The notes beneath the pieces were generated by a model, which did not search any database, had not been told where the DNA came from, and worked only from the letters and a program-made list of their open reading frames with translations. From Adenophora triphylla var. japonica (taxonomy: Eukaryota > Streptophyta > Magnoliopsida > Asterales > Campanulaceae), in NCBI GenBank assembly GCA_022495995.1, contig JAFEMH010000528.1, positions 62,001-126,000 on the forward strand: a stretch of 64,000 nt of DNA, in the 5' to 3' direction. Below are positions 34,001-45,408 of this stretch, piece by piece; the first letter of the stretch is position 1, and each line of letters starts with the position of its first letter. The translations under genes and the position numbers were made by a program.

Positions 34001-35150
34001 GAGCTGTCAGATGACGAGAAGAAGGCTCGAGCTATCAAAAAGAAAGCTCCAAGGTATGTCATTCAAGGAGGCGACCTATTCGTAAGATCTTATACTCGAC
34101 CATTACTAAAGTGCATCCACCCTCAAGAGGTCGCCCTATTGATACACGAAGTGCATAGTGGAATTTGTGGTGGACACCCGGGGGCCAGGACTCTTGCTGA
34201 CAAGTTAATCACGTTGGGATACTACTGGCCACACATGAGAGCTGACACTCACAACTTTGTTCAGCAATGTGATCAATGCCAAAGGTTTGCCAACCTTCCC
34301 CACGTACCTACAACACAGCGTACTCTGTGATCGCAGCCTGGCCGTTTGACATGTGGGCGTCGACCCGATTGGACCCTTCCCTCCCGCCAGAGGAAACCGC
34401 AAGTATGTGATCGTCGCCATAGATTACTTCACTAAATGGGTTGAGGCCAAACCATTAGCTCGCATCACGCAGGAAAATGCTATCAACTTTATTCATGACT
34501 TCATTTGGTGTCGGTTTGGTTTTCCTCGAGCTATAGTGTCCGACAATGGTTTACAGCTTCTCCCGGACTTTCGAAGCGAGAGATGAAACGAGTTGGAATC
34601 AAACATTGGAAATCTTCGTCGCCTATCCTCAAGGAAATGGGCAAGCCAAGCAAAGAAATAAACTTGTTCTATCTTCGCTCAAGACTCGGGCTCGTAGGTC
34701 GGCGAAACAATTGGTTGGACGAACTCCCTTGCTTCTTTGGGCGGCTCGTACAACCACTCTGGGGCCTACTGGGAAACCCCTTTTGCTCTCACATATGGGT
34801 CGAGGCCACGGCACCCGCCGAGCTCGCATTCCCTACCGCTAGAGTGACCTTCTTTGATCAAGAACAGAACGACACCAACAGGTTGATCGACTTGGACCTG
34901 ATCGACGAGAAGCGAGAAACAGCCTACCTCCGAATGGTCAATTACAAGCAGCGGACTAAAAGTTATCACGACAAGAAGGTCAAGGCAAGGTCTTTCCAAG
35001 TTGGAGATTATGTATTGAGAAAGATTGAGGCAACGGGTAGAAGGACCCAGCAGAACAAGCTATCTCCTAACTGGGAAGGTTCCTATATAGTCACTCGAGT
35101 CGTCAAGGAAGGAACCTACATGATAGCTCATCCTGAGGTGACGAGATGAA
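31050..35150 (+). pseudogene. pol of the Tat element (PR-RT-RH-RH2-INT), broken
   Basis: Domains in order, across shifting frames: aspartic protease with LLVDTGA (31171-31191); reverse transcriptase with VKKSNGKWQMCVDFTTLN, CPKDSYPLPRID and catalytic YVDD (32594-32605); RNase H region (about 32960-33240, then EFDIEYRPRKALKAQALGDF); a second, archaeal-type RNase H (about 33480-33880, VYSDGSATK, NNRAEYEALIAAIEYA), the Tat hallmark; integrase with HHCC finger (HSGICGGHPG...CDQCQRF, about 34150-34290), core DYFTKWVEAKP and VSDNG (34420-34550), and a C-terminal part (SYHDKKVKARSFQVGDYVL). At least ten frame breaks. Not translatable as one protein. Confidence 0.9.
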
Positions 35151-35289
35151 ACATCCTTGGCATGCTACTCACCTCATCAAATACTACTTCTAGTTTTCAA
35201 TTTCAAAGTTCAAGTTTGTGTTAAAGCTAATTTCGAATTGATGTAAGCATGATTCCTACTTCAATGAAAAGCGCAGTTTATTCGATCAA

Positions 35290-35765
35290 ACATAGTGTTA
35301 CATTAATATCAACAAGCTCGACTCTTAGTCAGCTTCGTTCTAACAAGCTCGATTCTTAATCATCTTTGTTTATTTAACAAGTCCGACTCTTAGTCGACTT
35401 CGTTTTATCGAGCTCGACTCTTAGTCGCCTTCACCTTAACAAGCTCGACTCTTAGTCGCCTTCGTTCTAACAAGCTCGATTCTTAATCGCCTTTGTTTAT
35501 TTAACAAGTCCGACTCTTAGTCGACTTCGTTTTATCGAGCTCGACTCTTAGTCGCCTTCACCTTAACAAGCTCGACTCTTAGTCGCCTTCGTTCTAACAA
35601 ACTCGATTCTTAATCGCCTTTGTTTACTTAACAAGTCCGACTCTTAGTCGACTTAGTTCTAACAAACTCGACTCTTAGTCGCCTTGATTTACTTAGCTCG
35701 ATTCTTAATCGCCTTGACTATTCAACAAGTATGATTCCTAATCAACTTGGTCCTAATTAACTCGA
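35290..35765. repeat. Tandem repeat of CTCGACTCTTAGTCGCCTT units
   Basis: Roughly 31-bp units (AACAAGCTCGACTCTTAGTC...) form a higher-order period of about 127 bp, visible as TATTTAACAAGTCCGACTC at 35371 and 35498. It lies between pol and the antisense gene. Non-coding tandem repeats at this place are common in Tat/Ogre elements. Confidence 0.9.
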
Positions 35766-36019
35766 CCCCGGCCGGTTTCAATAGTATGAACAGTTCGACT
35801 CATGGTCAACCTCGTTCACAAAAAGTTAACCAAGTCTGAGGTCGACTAAACCAACGAGATCAAGTCGCCACTAGGCTCAAGTTGACTCATTTATGTTATC
35901 TACATCTAGCTCGACATACAATATGGAATGAAAACATGCAACATTCTGGGAACAAAAAGTCAGCTAAGATTAAACATAAAAAGTCTCCCAAAGTGGGCTA
36001 AGACTTAGGCAAAGGCGAC

Positions 36020-39000
36020 TTACAAAAGTTTCATGCCTCCCAAAAAATAGGGCCAAGGCATCCAAGTATTAAAAACAAAAAAGCAAAAATGTTTGGAGCT
36101 TGTTCGATTACAATAACCATTAAAATCAAAGTCTATTCGTAAGAAATGCCTTCTATTGACCGGCGACGGATGTTGGATCGACCTCAGTCTGATCACCCAC
36201 AGTAGATGGCTCACCAAGAACATCTTCAGTCTGATAAACCACCTTCCGTGAGTCACTGATTGTGTACTTTGGGGTCTCCTCGTCAAAAGCCGAATCCTCA
36301 TAATCATCGAGCTCACCAAGATAGTGTTGAAATTAACCTTTTCAACACAGGGGGTCCCAAGGTGATGCTCTCTGCAGCCTTCATCATCTTTCTTTATGAG
36401 CTCCGTGTCGTTGTCGTTGAATGGCACCAAGGAATGACCTTGTCGGGCTGCCGTGTTATATTGATCTTCGTAGGCCCATGTGGCTAACTGCTCGATGGAA
36501 ATATTGACAGAGGGATCCACTATGATTCGCCGAGCCATATGTCTCAAACTCCACCTCGTAGAATCCCCCGGCTTCTTCAAGAATATATGTGTTAAGCTCG
36601 TCACTTTCTTTATACACTTTGACGGCATCTTCCTTAGCCGTCTTCACAAAGAAGAAGAAGGTCAACCTCCCATCGGGCCCTAGCAAAGATCCAACTCCTC
36701 TTGCTTCTTTGCCAAGGTGACGGGACCTCCTCCACCCGCCGCTGGGCCGCCCTCAAGATCGCCCAATATCTTCTTATTCTCGCTCTTTAAGGGCCGCGAG
36801 CTCCTTATTGGCCTCACTCGCCTTGCCCCAAGCCGCCTCTTTCGCTATGATCTCGTTATCCCGACGAGCTTCAAGGCTTCATAAGAGTTATCCAGGTCAG
36901 AGTGCTCCTCCTTTACCTTCTCAAGCTCAGCCTGCAGTTTCTTCTTATCCTCCTGCAACTCCCCTACCTTGGCTACCTCCTCCTCAAGCTTCAACAGCTC
37001 GCTATTCTTTTTAGCCAACATGGATTTGGCTAACTTCTCCTGCTCCTCAGCAGCCTTCCAATAGGTAGTGGCCAGGTCGATCATGGCAAGAGACTGCATT
37101 ATCAGGTAAAGGAAAGATGTTAGATCAAGCATAAGAAAGAGACAGAGGAGAAAAGGAAAGGAAAAATAGGCACATTGGAAACACAGGAGTTACCTCGTAA
37201 GAAGCTAGTCCAACCCTAGCCCTAAGCAAGCTTCCGGAGTCAACGGCTTGTTGGTAAACTCCCTAATCAGTCCCGATCAGCCCTCCTGACAATCACCCGA
37301 CCATACTCCAGCTCTGGATACTCCCCGGCCAAGCCGTTTATTCTTGTCAAAGGAGTCACATTGCTCACCAAGAACTCGATTCTCGAATCGCCATCATATG
37401 AGACACGAATGGGAGAGGCTTGTGGACTTCTGGTTTCAGTCTCCTTTGGATTACTAGCATCGGCTTGATTAGAGGCCGAGCTCACAACTGAGGGGCCAAT
37501 CTTGATCACCTTGCTGATAGGGGCACCATCATCTTCATCTTCATCTTCATCCAAAGAAATAACATGGGATTTTCTTTTGAGGCGGCCTTCTGCCTTGGTC
37601 TTGGCTTTTGACTTAGCTTCGAGCTCGGGTCCCGGCATGAGCGACCTCCCTCTCTCGGCTCGCATTCAGCTCGGCCTCCTCCTCACCAAAGAATATTGGC
37701 CTCCTCGTAACCTTGGGCCTCATCACCCCCAAAGATTCTCAACCTCTACAAGATCATTTTGCACTTCCATGTTTTCCTCAACAGGAATGAATTTCGTGGT
37801 ATCCTCATCAACTAATTTCAGCAGGTCATTCCTCTTGATACCTTCTGCTTCGCGGTTCTCCTTAGCGTTTGCTCTCCCAGAGCTCTTCTTGGCCTTCCTG
37901 ATGTCAACAGTTCTCCCCATATTAGCTTCTTGAGCAGGAGTTAAAACTGCATAAGACAAAATGGATAAAATGTTAGCTCGCCATCAAAAATATAAGTTCT
38001 ATGTACGAGCAGCGAGTTCTACATACGAGCGAAATCAATAGCGAGCTAACAAAGCCTATAAGCAGCACGTATAGAAGGTACAAGTATTACACTGGGACTA
38101 TGAAATGACGACTAAATGATCAAAAAACAGATACCAAGGAGGAGCTCGCTCATAAGGAGTTTTCACATATAGAAGAAGAAGAGACGAGTAAACCCTTACC
38201 ACCATAATGCTCTCCATTATCCTTGCAATAATTCTCAGTTTTCTGACAGAGGGAGCACATTTTCTCAAACCTGGCATGGGCGTGGGTCACCCAATCTGGA
38301 TACCTCATACACCTTACTATGGGAACTAGTGGCACTACGTCATCATCCCCTAGCATCAATCCAGCTTGGATATAATTGTTCTTGGTAGTTCCCAATACCT
38401 TCCAACTGATGGGCTTCTCAGCAACCAACTCCACCAGCTTCCTACGCAGGTCTCCATGCCAATGAGGTTCCCACTGATCTTCATCCCTCACCACCTGGGT
38501 CTCCTCACTTGGTAGAGGGAACTCCCATCCTAGTCTACTCTCCACTACTGCTACATGGGAATTCCAGCCACCAACTTTGCTAGGCAAATTTATGAATAAT
38601 TTGGGTGAATTTGCCTTGGAGGGAGTACTTATGCCTCCATTCTTATCAAACTTCACAGCAAAGAACTCTCTAAAAACCCTCATACAGGGCTCATACCCTA
38701 AGAAGCGACACACCATGATGAAGCAAACCAAAACTCTGCATGTGTTGGCACCCAATTGGAGAGGTAAGGCATTGGCACACTCTAAGAACTCATTGATGAA
38801 GGGATCTAACGGCAGTCTAAGACCGGCAATAAACTGGCCATAGTAGAAGGCCACCTGGGTGGTATCGGGCCTTGTAATTCTTTCCAAACTTCTTGAAGAA
38901 GTCAGCCTTGGTATAAAGGGTAACCTCGAATTCTTTCCTATCCACCTCACGTAAGTCATGGATAATAGACACTCTAGAGGGAAAATTCTCGCTTCCCCTA

Positions 39001-39521
39001 AGTGGCCCGCGGCACATACCCCCTCTCATTTCGCCCGATACCACGCAGTTTTGAAAGCATCCACAATGCGCGGGCTTGATGAGGTCGAGGCATGAGCTCC
39101 ACCTCGAGTCTCCATATCTCGTACAAGAAGAAGGGGAAACAGGGAATCGCCTTCTACATGAAGCCTCAGGAGCCCTAGTAGACGCACTAAGGGGCGACCT
39201 AGATTCCCCCGGAAATCCTATCCTATTTCTAATAAAGGAAGGCTTAACGACATCTTTGACATAAAACAAAGCTATATGATCGAGAAGCTCATGGAAAAGG
39301 TGAAAAGACACAACCCTTGGATCATCCGTTCTTAAGGCGCCTAGTTCATTCCCCACAGGCAAACTTAGCTCATTGAATCGCAGGCCCCAATGTGTCAAAA
39401 TTGAAGAGCACTCCTCTACTGTTATCTCCCTCCACTCTCCACTCAAATATTTATAGACTCTATGATTGACAATACAGTAACCATACCCAGCTCCGGCCTC
39501 ACAACTAAAGGTCCTAGCCAT
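36020..39521 (-). pseudogene. Antisense spliced ORF of the Tat element (putative gypsy-type transposon domain)
   Basis: Minus-strand gene opposite to gag-pol. Start ATG at 39521 (MARTFSCEAGAGYGYC). Exon sequence to 38200 contains the plant putative gypsy-type transposon domain (AFYYGQFIAGLRLPLDPF, ANTCRVLVCFIMVCRFLGY; about 38870-38690). Inferred introns: 38199-37947 (GTAAGG...TGCAG) and 37193-37094 (GTAACT...TGCAG). Between them is an acidic, Lys-rich region (SLDEDEDEDDGAP). After them comes a coiled coil of about 75 aa (LLKLEEEVAKVGELQEDKKK, 37090-36850). Frameshifts near 38890, 37730 and 37265 break it. The function is unknown. Antisense extra ORFs are known in Tat elements. Confidence 0.75.
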
Positions 39522-39625
39522 GGCGAATTCAAAGAAATTGCAGAAATTAAAGCCCTAATTCTAAAGAATAAGGAGAATACCTTTAGCAGCGGAGAAAAAC
39601 GGAACAATGGAGGGCAAAAACACCA

Positions 39626-39632
39626 ATTTATA
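39626..39632 (-). promoter_or_regulatory. TATA box upstream of the antisense ORF
   Basis: The minus strand reads TATAAAT here, 105-111 bp upstream of the antisense ATG at 39521, suggesting an own promoter between the antisense gene and the 3' LTR. Confidence 0.45.
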
Positions 39633-39991
39633 GCAAGAATCAACGTCCTTTATCACCGCCGGAATCACGCACAGAGTTCAGGGAAGGCGAAAGTTGTAAA
39701 TGGGGAAGGATTCTTGATTTTATAGTTCCCTGAATTGGAAAGGGCAAAAAGAAATTCGAAATTAATTTTCCTAATTAATGGTGGAAACAGTTTCCTAGGC
39801 GGACTCTCAAACGTCAAAAGTGTAATCATTACGAAAATCGGCGCTCCTTCATCTCCAACCGTTCATCACCAACGATCAGGATGTTGCCACGTCAACATGG
39901 TCGACCTACTTCAAAGACTAACATCGACCTGCGAGTAAAGCAATTTTCGTCACAGAAATCTTCTTAACTTCCAAGTCGACGAAGTCAACTC

Positions 39992-40007
39992 GAAAGTTGG
40001 GGGCCAC
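39992..40007 (+). other. Polypurine tract
   Basis: GAAAGTTGGGGGCCAC immediately before the 3' LTR, the expected plus-strand priming site, somewhat decayed at its end. Confidence 0.65.
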
Positions 40008-40662
40008 TGAACATACCAAAAGTGTCAAGTTGGACCAAAGGAGTAAAGCCCAATCACAAGCAGCCTTGACCATCACATTCTCAATGAGGCTGGCCCAATC
40101 AGAACAAGGCCCAAAGCCCATCTCTTGTATCGCCGACTAAGCCCATGGTCCGACCTACTGTGTCCCGACCTAATTTAGTCCGACCTCATGATCCATATCA
40201 TAATTCGGGTACGAACCATGCTCTACCCACCAGTCAGGTCGGCCATTCCACAAGTGGCGACCTCGACCTCAACACCAAGTGTCGACCTGACATGTGAAGA
40301 CGCATGTGGGTCAACCTTTCCATAACAACCTCCCTACAAATCAGGGACAGTTACAGGCACGTTCCCATGAGCATAACCGCAGCTATAATTTCGGAGCTCA
40401 TGTAGCCCTATCATTAAACTACCTACATCAACTATAAATACTTCATCACTACCAACGGTGCAAAGGTAACTGCCATTTTGTATTCTGAGTTCATTATTCA
40501 ATACATTTTGAGCTTTATACAACTGTTATCTTACTCTCACGCCCGAGCGTCTTCGCCGGAGACACATCCGGCTAGTCGTGGGTTCTGTTTTCAGGTCAAG
40601 AAGCCAGGTGATCAGTCCTGCCACGTGGAGGAAGATTGATAAGCACATTTCCTGCAGCATCA
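40008..40662 (+). repeat. 3' LTR of the Tat element
   Basis: 655 bp from TGAACATACC to GCATCA, followed directly by target duplication TGGCC. Co-linear with the 5' LTR. TATA box near 40431. Confidence 0.9.
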
Positions 40663-41132
40663 TGGCCTTAAGACTTATACAATTTTTTCTTTCTAAAAAA
40701 TGTTTATTTCTTAGTTTAATGACTAATTTATTATATTATATTTACATCTGATTAATGTCTCATTATTGTTTGTGAAAAAAATATTTTAAATTGCACGATA
40801 TAGTGTCTATTTTTCATTTCAAGGTATTTGTATTATTGTATTCCTTTTATGCTATGACTATAAATAAAATTCAAAGGTCAGTATTTATTCATTGTTGGCC
40901 TCCTTTTAAATTGATAATTTTTCATTTGTCGTTTTCAATTATATTTCACATTAAAAATAGTTTACAATCCCGATGGTCCGAATATATTGATATGTAATAA
41001 TGATCTTTCTTCCTCTTTCGAAAGTTGCTCCGAAAATGTTTTCTTTTAAAACTGTATTTCACAATGTATAAAAATATTTTCCTCATTTAGTCATTTTATT
41101 TAATTTTCGTCTTTTTAAGCATCAATAATTTC

Positions 41133-41159
41133 CCGTACACCGCACGGATGTAACACTAG
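41133..41159 (+). mobile_element. Helitron-type 3' end, imperfect
   Basis: CCGTAC-ACC-GCACGG hairpin (one mismatch), 8 nt, then CTAG. The base after CTAG is A rather than the usual T, which weakens the call. Confidence 0.4.
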
Positions 41160-41295
41160 ATTTATTTTAGTGCCATTCAATCTGATATTTGTATTGAGAA
41201 TTTAATTTTCAAATAATTATTTTACAATGTATACAAACATCTCTATTTTCTTTTGTATTTATTTTGATTTCGATAAGTTATTCGTTAGTAACTGT

Positions 41296-41322
41296 CCGTG
41301 CATCGCACGGGGTTTAAACTAG
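41296..41322 (+). mobile_element. Helitron-type 3' end
   Basis: Perfect CCGTGC-ATC-GCACGG hairpin, 8 nt, then CTAG followed by T. This closely matches the minus-strand end at 11604-11631, so both belong to one family. Confidence 0.65.
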
Positions 41323-41332
41323 TTTAAAATAA

Positions 41333-41516
41333 AAATAAAAACGAATTTAATCAATTATGTATAAAAATAAAAACAAATTAAGTTGGAACTTGAAATTAAA
41401 TTTTGATTGGGCTAATTAATAATTTAGAAGTTGGAAATAGGTAATTAAAAATTAAAATAAAAATAAAAACGAATTTAATCAATTATGTATAAAATAAAAA
41501 CGAATTAAACAAAAAC
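41333..41516. repeat. Direct repeat of a roughly 55-bp sequence
   Basis: AAATAAAAACGAATTTAATC followed by AATTATGTATAAAA occurs at about 41334 and 41458. Confidence 0.8.
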
Positions 41517-42105
41517 CTATTTGAAATTGGCCAATTTGAAGTTGAACACTTGAAGAACTTGAGCAATGGAATTATGGAAATTTGAGATTTTGAGAGTTTG
41601 AGATAATAGAGAATTAGAGATTGAGAGAATAGGTTGATAATTGTGTGAAAAAATGAAGGGAGGGTGAGGGTATTTATAGGTTGGAAAATGGAGAGAAAAA
41701 GAAAAAAAAATATTTTTAATCAGTTTTTGGCCCGGACGAACAGCCACCGTCGGATCAAAAAATGGGCGGCCCAGATCAACTGGCCGTTACACCAACGGAT
41801 GAATAGCAGCCACCGTTGGATCTAAAGCAATGGACGGTCCAGATCAAATGACCGTTAACTAGCCGTTAGCCTTGCCGGTTCTAGTTCATGAACCGCCAGT
41901 TTCGGTTCACGGTTCCGGTCCACGGTTCATGAACCGCCGGTTCGCCGGTTTTGAAAAAGTTGAACTGTAACCAGACCGGATAACAGCCGGTTTCGATTCA
42001 AAGACGGTTCCGATTCAACGGTTACGATTTCCCACCGGTTCTTGACCGGCCCGGTTCCGATCCGAACCGCCGGCTCAGGACCGGATGGGCATCTCTAGTT
42101 GGACG
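41517..42105 (-). mobile_element. hAT-like promoter end
   Basis: On the minus strand a TATA box (complement of TATTTATAGG, about 41670) precedes a leader rich in TCTCAA units. Outside it is a GC-rich block (41730-42085) with many ACCGGTT/CCGGCGG motifs, ending GGATGGGCATCTCTAG. The layout mirrors 1436-1775. No transposase remains, because MULE-derived sequence begins directly after it. Confidence 0.4.
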
Positions 42106-43950
42106 TGAGGATCCAGGAGAGACTAGTATAGTAGCAGGATTTTATGGGGTTTACAAGCTGGGAAATATCACGTATAATTGGGGTTTGCTTATAATGTTGG
42201 TTGAGTGATGGCGTCAGAAAACCCGCAATTTTCACTTTCCTGTTGGTGAGATGCCCATTAGTTTAGAGGATACGGGTATGCTATCAGGGTTACCGATTGA
42301 TGGAGTTCCTGTTACTGGTTCTGACACCATGAGGTTGCTTCAGGGTTGGTGCAACTTATGTGAGGAGTTATTTGGTGTTAGACCACCCGAGAGTGGATAG
42401 AAGCAGGGTTGCTGAAGCCTAAGAGGCTTCTAAGCCAGTTTCCCCATTTTGGTAAGCTTCCAGAAACTGCGACACATGATTTGGTCAATAGGTATACACG
42501 TGCGTACATATTGGCGGCTAGCCCTCAGGTCGATTGTGATGCCTGATCGCACTAGTAATAAGGTGAAGTTGATGTATCTCCCACTACTTAGAGATATCGA
42601 GATAATACATGAATATAGTTGGAGTAGTGCTGCTTTGGCCTTTCTTTGTCGGGAAATGTGTACTGCGACTTTGCCTGACACCGGTAGTTATAATGGTTTT
42701 CTCTCTATTGTGCAGGTATGATAATTATATTTTTCGATAAATGTTTGGTTTTATGTAAGTTTTAAATTATATTCTATTTGTATGATTTGTTTATAATGCA
42801 AACAACTTTGGGCATGAGAGAGGTTGTTGCCCACACAACTAATAGTGGTTAGGGGAGATCAGGATGTGCAACCAAACTTTCCCGACAATCCAAGTGGACT
42901 GGGTCCCTATCGTATTTGCATGTTAACGCACATAACTTACGTACCTATCGGGATCAACTAGTGTCTCTTACTGAGGATCAGATTATTTGGCAGCCATATA
43001 GAGATCGCGATGTTCCAGATTATTGCAGGCAGGGACAAGCCGTAATGAAGACGAGGGCGCCTCTTAACTGCTTTGACATTGTAGAATGGCACCTACCTGA
43101 TCGAGTTATGAGACAGTTTGGCATGCTACAGCCGGTCCCCGATCCATGTGACACAAAGAAAGATTTGCATAGTATTGATTGACGAGGTAGAGGACATGTG
43201 GCTTGGGATTCAAATATGGTGAGTACATATCATTATTGAATGCACGAGCTCAGAGCGTGGTGAATGGTGTGTTGGGTGAAGAGGTGATGGATTAAGCCCA
43301 TCCATACATGATCTGGTTCAAGAAGATCACACGTTCATTAATTGTGAACCCGATCCATGTGGAGGATATAGGGTATATATCACATGCCGGTATCTTCGAG
43401 GGTTTGGTAAGTGAATATAATTTTAAAAACATTTAATATTAGAGTTTATTAATTGTAATAATAAGTTAGTAACATTCTTGGCATGTTGATGTTATGAGGC
43501 ACAAAATTTACAACGCCTGTATGAAATTAACAAGGGAAGCATCGCCTAGGAGTTAGAGGTGGATAACTCTAGGCTTCGAATGAGGCATCTCATTATATCT
43601 TCGACTTCTCTTACGCATATACGACAGCAACAACGGCTTTGTGCTCGAGCACCCCCAGGACCAGTTGATCGCGTCCAGACTATTCCACACAAACAACCTC
43701 GGCCTCGATGTCGTCGCGTGCAAAGAGTGCCACAGATGCAACCTAGTCAACATTTAGTGGATGAGCAAGAGGAGGACCAAGAGAGACAACCTGAGCAGGA
43801 CCAGCAAACTCGGGTATAGACTCAGACAAATGCAACTCTCGAGACTCCATTACAGACAGATGCACATCCCGAGACTCCGTTAGAGTCACAGATACTTACA
43901 CATCTCGAGACTCAATCACATCCTGAGACTCAGACAACGATAGAGGTACA
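42106..43950 (+). pseudogene. Plant mobile domain (PMD) protein, broken
   Basis: Remnant of a PMD gene, the MAIN-like / phosphatase-7-long-form-like family that is frequently carried by plant transposons. First exon to 42715 shows PVGEMPISLEDTGMLSGLPI, then DGVPVTGS (after about 42240), YTRAYILAASPQV (frame-dependent), LMYLPLLRDIEIIHEYSWSS and AALAFLCREMC. An intron follows (GTATGATAA from 42716) whose acceptor is damaged (TGCAAACAAC near 42800). The second exon has VHVNAHNLRTYRDQLVSLTE-like PMD sequence and WHLPDRVMRQFGMLQPVPDP (42910-43180). Stops and frameshifts appear at about 42205, 42400 and 43182. The tail (43560-43820) is Gln/Glu-rich. It lies in MULE-type flanks. Confidence 0.82.
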
Positions 43951-44129
43951 AGGTAAGTTACACATGGAGATGGTACTCATTTATCATTTGCTGAGTCACC
44001 TCATAGCACACGGGCCTACGATACGCAGGGTGAGTGTGTTACGCAAGTTGAGGGAAAATATGTCTATAAATAAAAAACATATAAGTGTAGGAAAAAATGG
44101 ATCCCTAAATGAACATTTGAGACATTTTC

Positions 44130-44740
44130 TATGTGGCCGGGTTGTGGTCATTTAATGATATATTGTTCTATTTAAGTGTTGTTTAATGTGTTTGCTTTGT
44201 CAAGGGTGTTGAAATTTGTTTGTTTGTCAAAGGTGTTGAATGTATTTGGGACATATTAAATGTGTTTGTTTGTCACAGATTTTGGTACAAATTTGTTATA
44301 AAGTTGGGTTGTGAACTAAATTTCTTAGGCTGGTGTTGAGTTACAGTAAATTCACTAATGAGAGTAGCGAATTTAAATACACTAATGGGAGTAGCGAATT
44401 CAAATTCGTTATTGTCACTAGTGAGTTTAGGTTAATCTAAAAATAAATCTAATTAATCTAAACTCGCTATTTCGAGTAGCGGGTTTATATTTTTTAAAAT
44501 TATAATCAATTTCTCGAAATTATATACGTAAAATACAAAAAAAATAAGGAAAACCCAAACTCGCTATTCGAAGTAGCGAGTTTAAGCGAAACATTTATAA
44601 AATCGCTACTTGAAGTGGCGAGTTTTAAAAAATGAGTCATTTTGATCAATACTTTCAAAAGGTTGTCATTTTGGAAATTATAATTTTAAAAATGAATTAT
44701 TTGAGAGAAAAATTGATAGTTTTTTCATTTTACCCTTAAA
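44130..44740 (+). mobile_element. Right end of the PMD-bearing MULE
   Basis: After the PMD pseudogene, TGTGGCCGGGTTGTGGTCAT is shared with 19681-19700. The terminal stretch 44640-44740 (with TTTTGGAAATTATAATTTT and TTATTTGAGAGAAAAA) is the inverted counterpart of the MULE left end at 18280-18350. The left end of this element is missing beyond the hAT-like sequence at 42105. Confidence 0.65.
44340..44622. repeat. Third palindrome array, TCGCTA..TAGCGA with variable core
   Basis: Units such as AACTCGCTATTCGAAGTAGCG (44563-44583; palindromic arms CTCGCTA/TAGCGAG), ACTCGCTATTTCGAGTAGCG (44462-44481) and TCGCTACTTGAAGTGGCGA, plus decayed GAGAGTAGCGAATTTAAAT pairs. Same outer arms as the arrays at 18375 and 19880 but with a TTCGAA-type centre. 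Confidence 0.85.
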
Positions 44741-45290
44741 AATCCATTCATGTGCAATGTGCATTATATGTCGTTAAGTTGAGTGACCTTCTATGCAACC
44801 AAAAAATAGTTTTGATGTAGAGAATGAAAAAAAAATTAGTTTAGGTATGAAATCCACAACCGACTAATAGTTGGGTGATTTTTAATACAATTTTGCCAAA
44901 AAGATACTATTACCAACAATTAGCCTAAAAACCAAATTTTGTAGGCATACAATTAATATATTTACTTAAATTATACTCCTTCCATTTCCAAAATTAATGT
45001 CCACTTGTTATAAAATTATGTCTCAAAATTTCACTTTCTATACAAAAATTGTCCCTTATTTTTTTTTTTTTAATACTTTGTTATATATTTGTAAAATTAA
45101 AAGTTTCTAAATTGGACGGCAAGAAAATTTACGCATCTTTCCTACTAAAATATATAAAAAATAAAAATTTCAATTAATGAATCTATCATACTGTAATCTT
45201 ATACCTTAAAAAATGTAATAAATAAATAAATAATAATTTATTTGGAGAAAATATTGCGCCTAAATTTCGCTCGAGCCAAGACTATTTTCT

Positions 45291-45408
45291 CAACTCTTTT
45301 ACTTACTTGAAAATCTCACATGTTGATGGTTGATGATTTCACATAATTTCAACTCTTTTACTTACTTGAAAATCTCACATGTTGATGGTTGATGATTTCA
45401 CATAATTT
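45291..45408. repeat. 59-bp tandem duplication
   Basis: CAACTCTTTTACTTACTTGA and the following bases through CATAATTT are repeated exactly at 45291 and 45350. Confidence 0.95.

Larger units (their letters stand above)
28330..40662 (+). mobile_element. Ty3/gypsy Tat-lineage LTR retrotransposon, 12.3 kb
   Basis: A complete element flanked by the 5-bp duplication TGGCC (28325-28329 and 40663-40667). In order: 5' LTR, primer-binding-like site, degenerate gag, protease, RT, RNase H, second RNase H, integrase, a tandem repeat, a spliced antisense gene, PPT, 3' LTR. A second RNase H and extra ORF between pol and the 3' LTR mark the Tat/Ogre group. Many stops and frameshifts in gag-pol make it non-autonomous, yet the LTRs remain closely similar. 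Confidence 0.92.
40668..41332. other. AT-rich stretch with two Helitron-type 3' ends
   Basis: No gene. This is the continuation of the DNA into which the gypsy element inserted. It contains the two Helitron-like termini listed separately. Confidence 0.5.
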
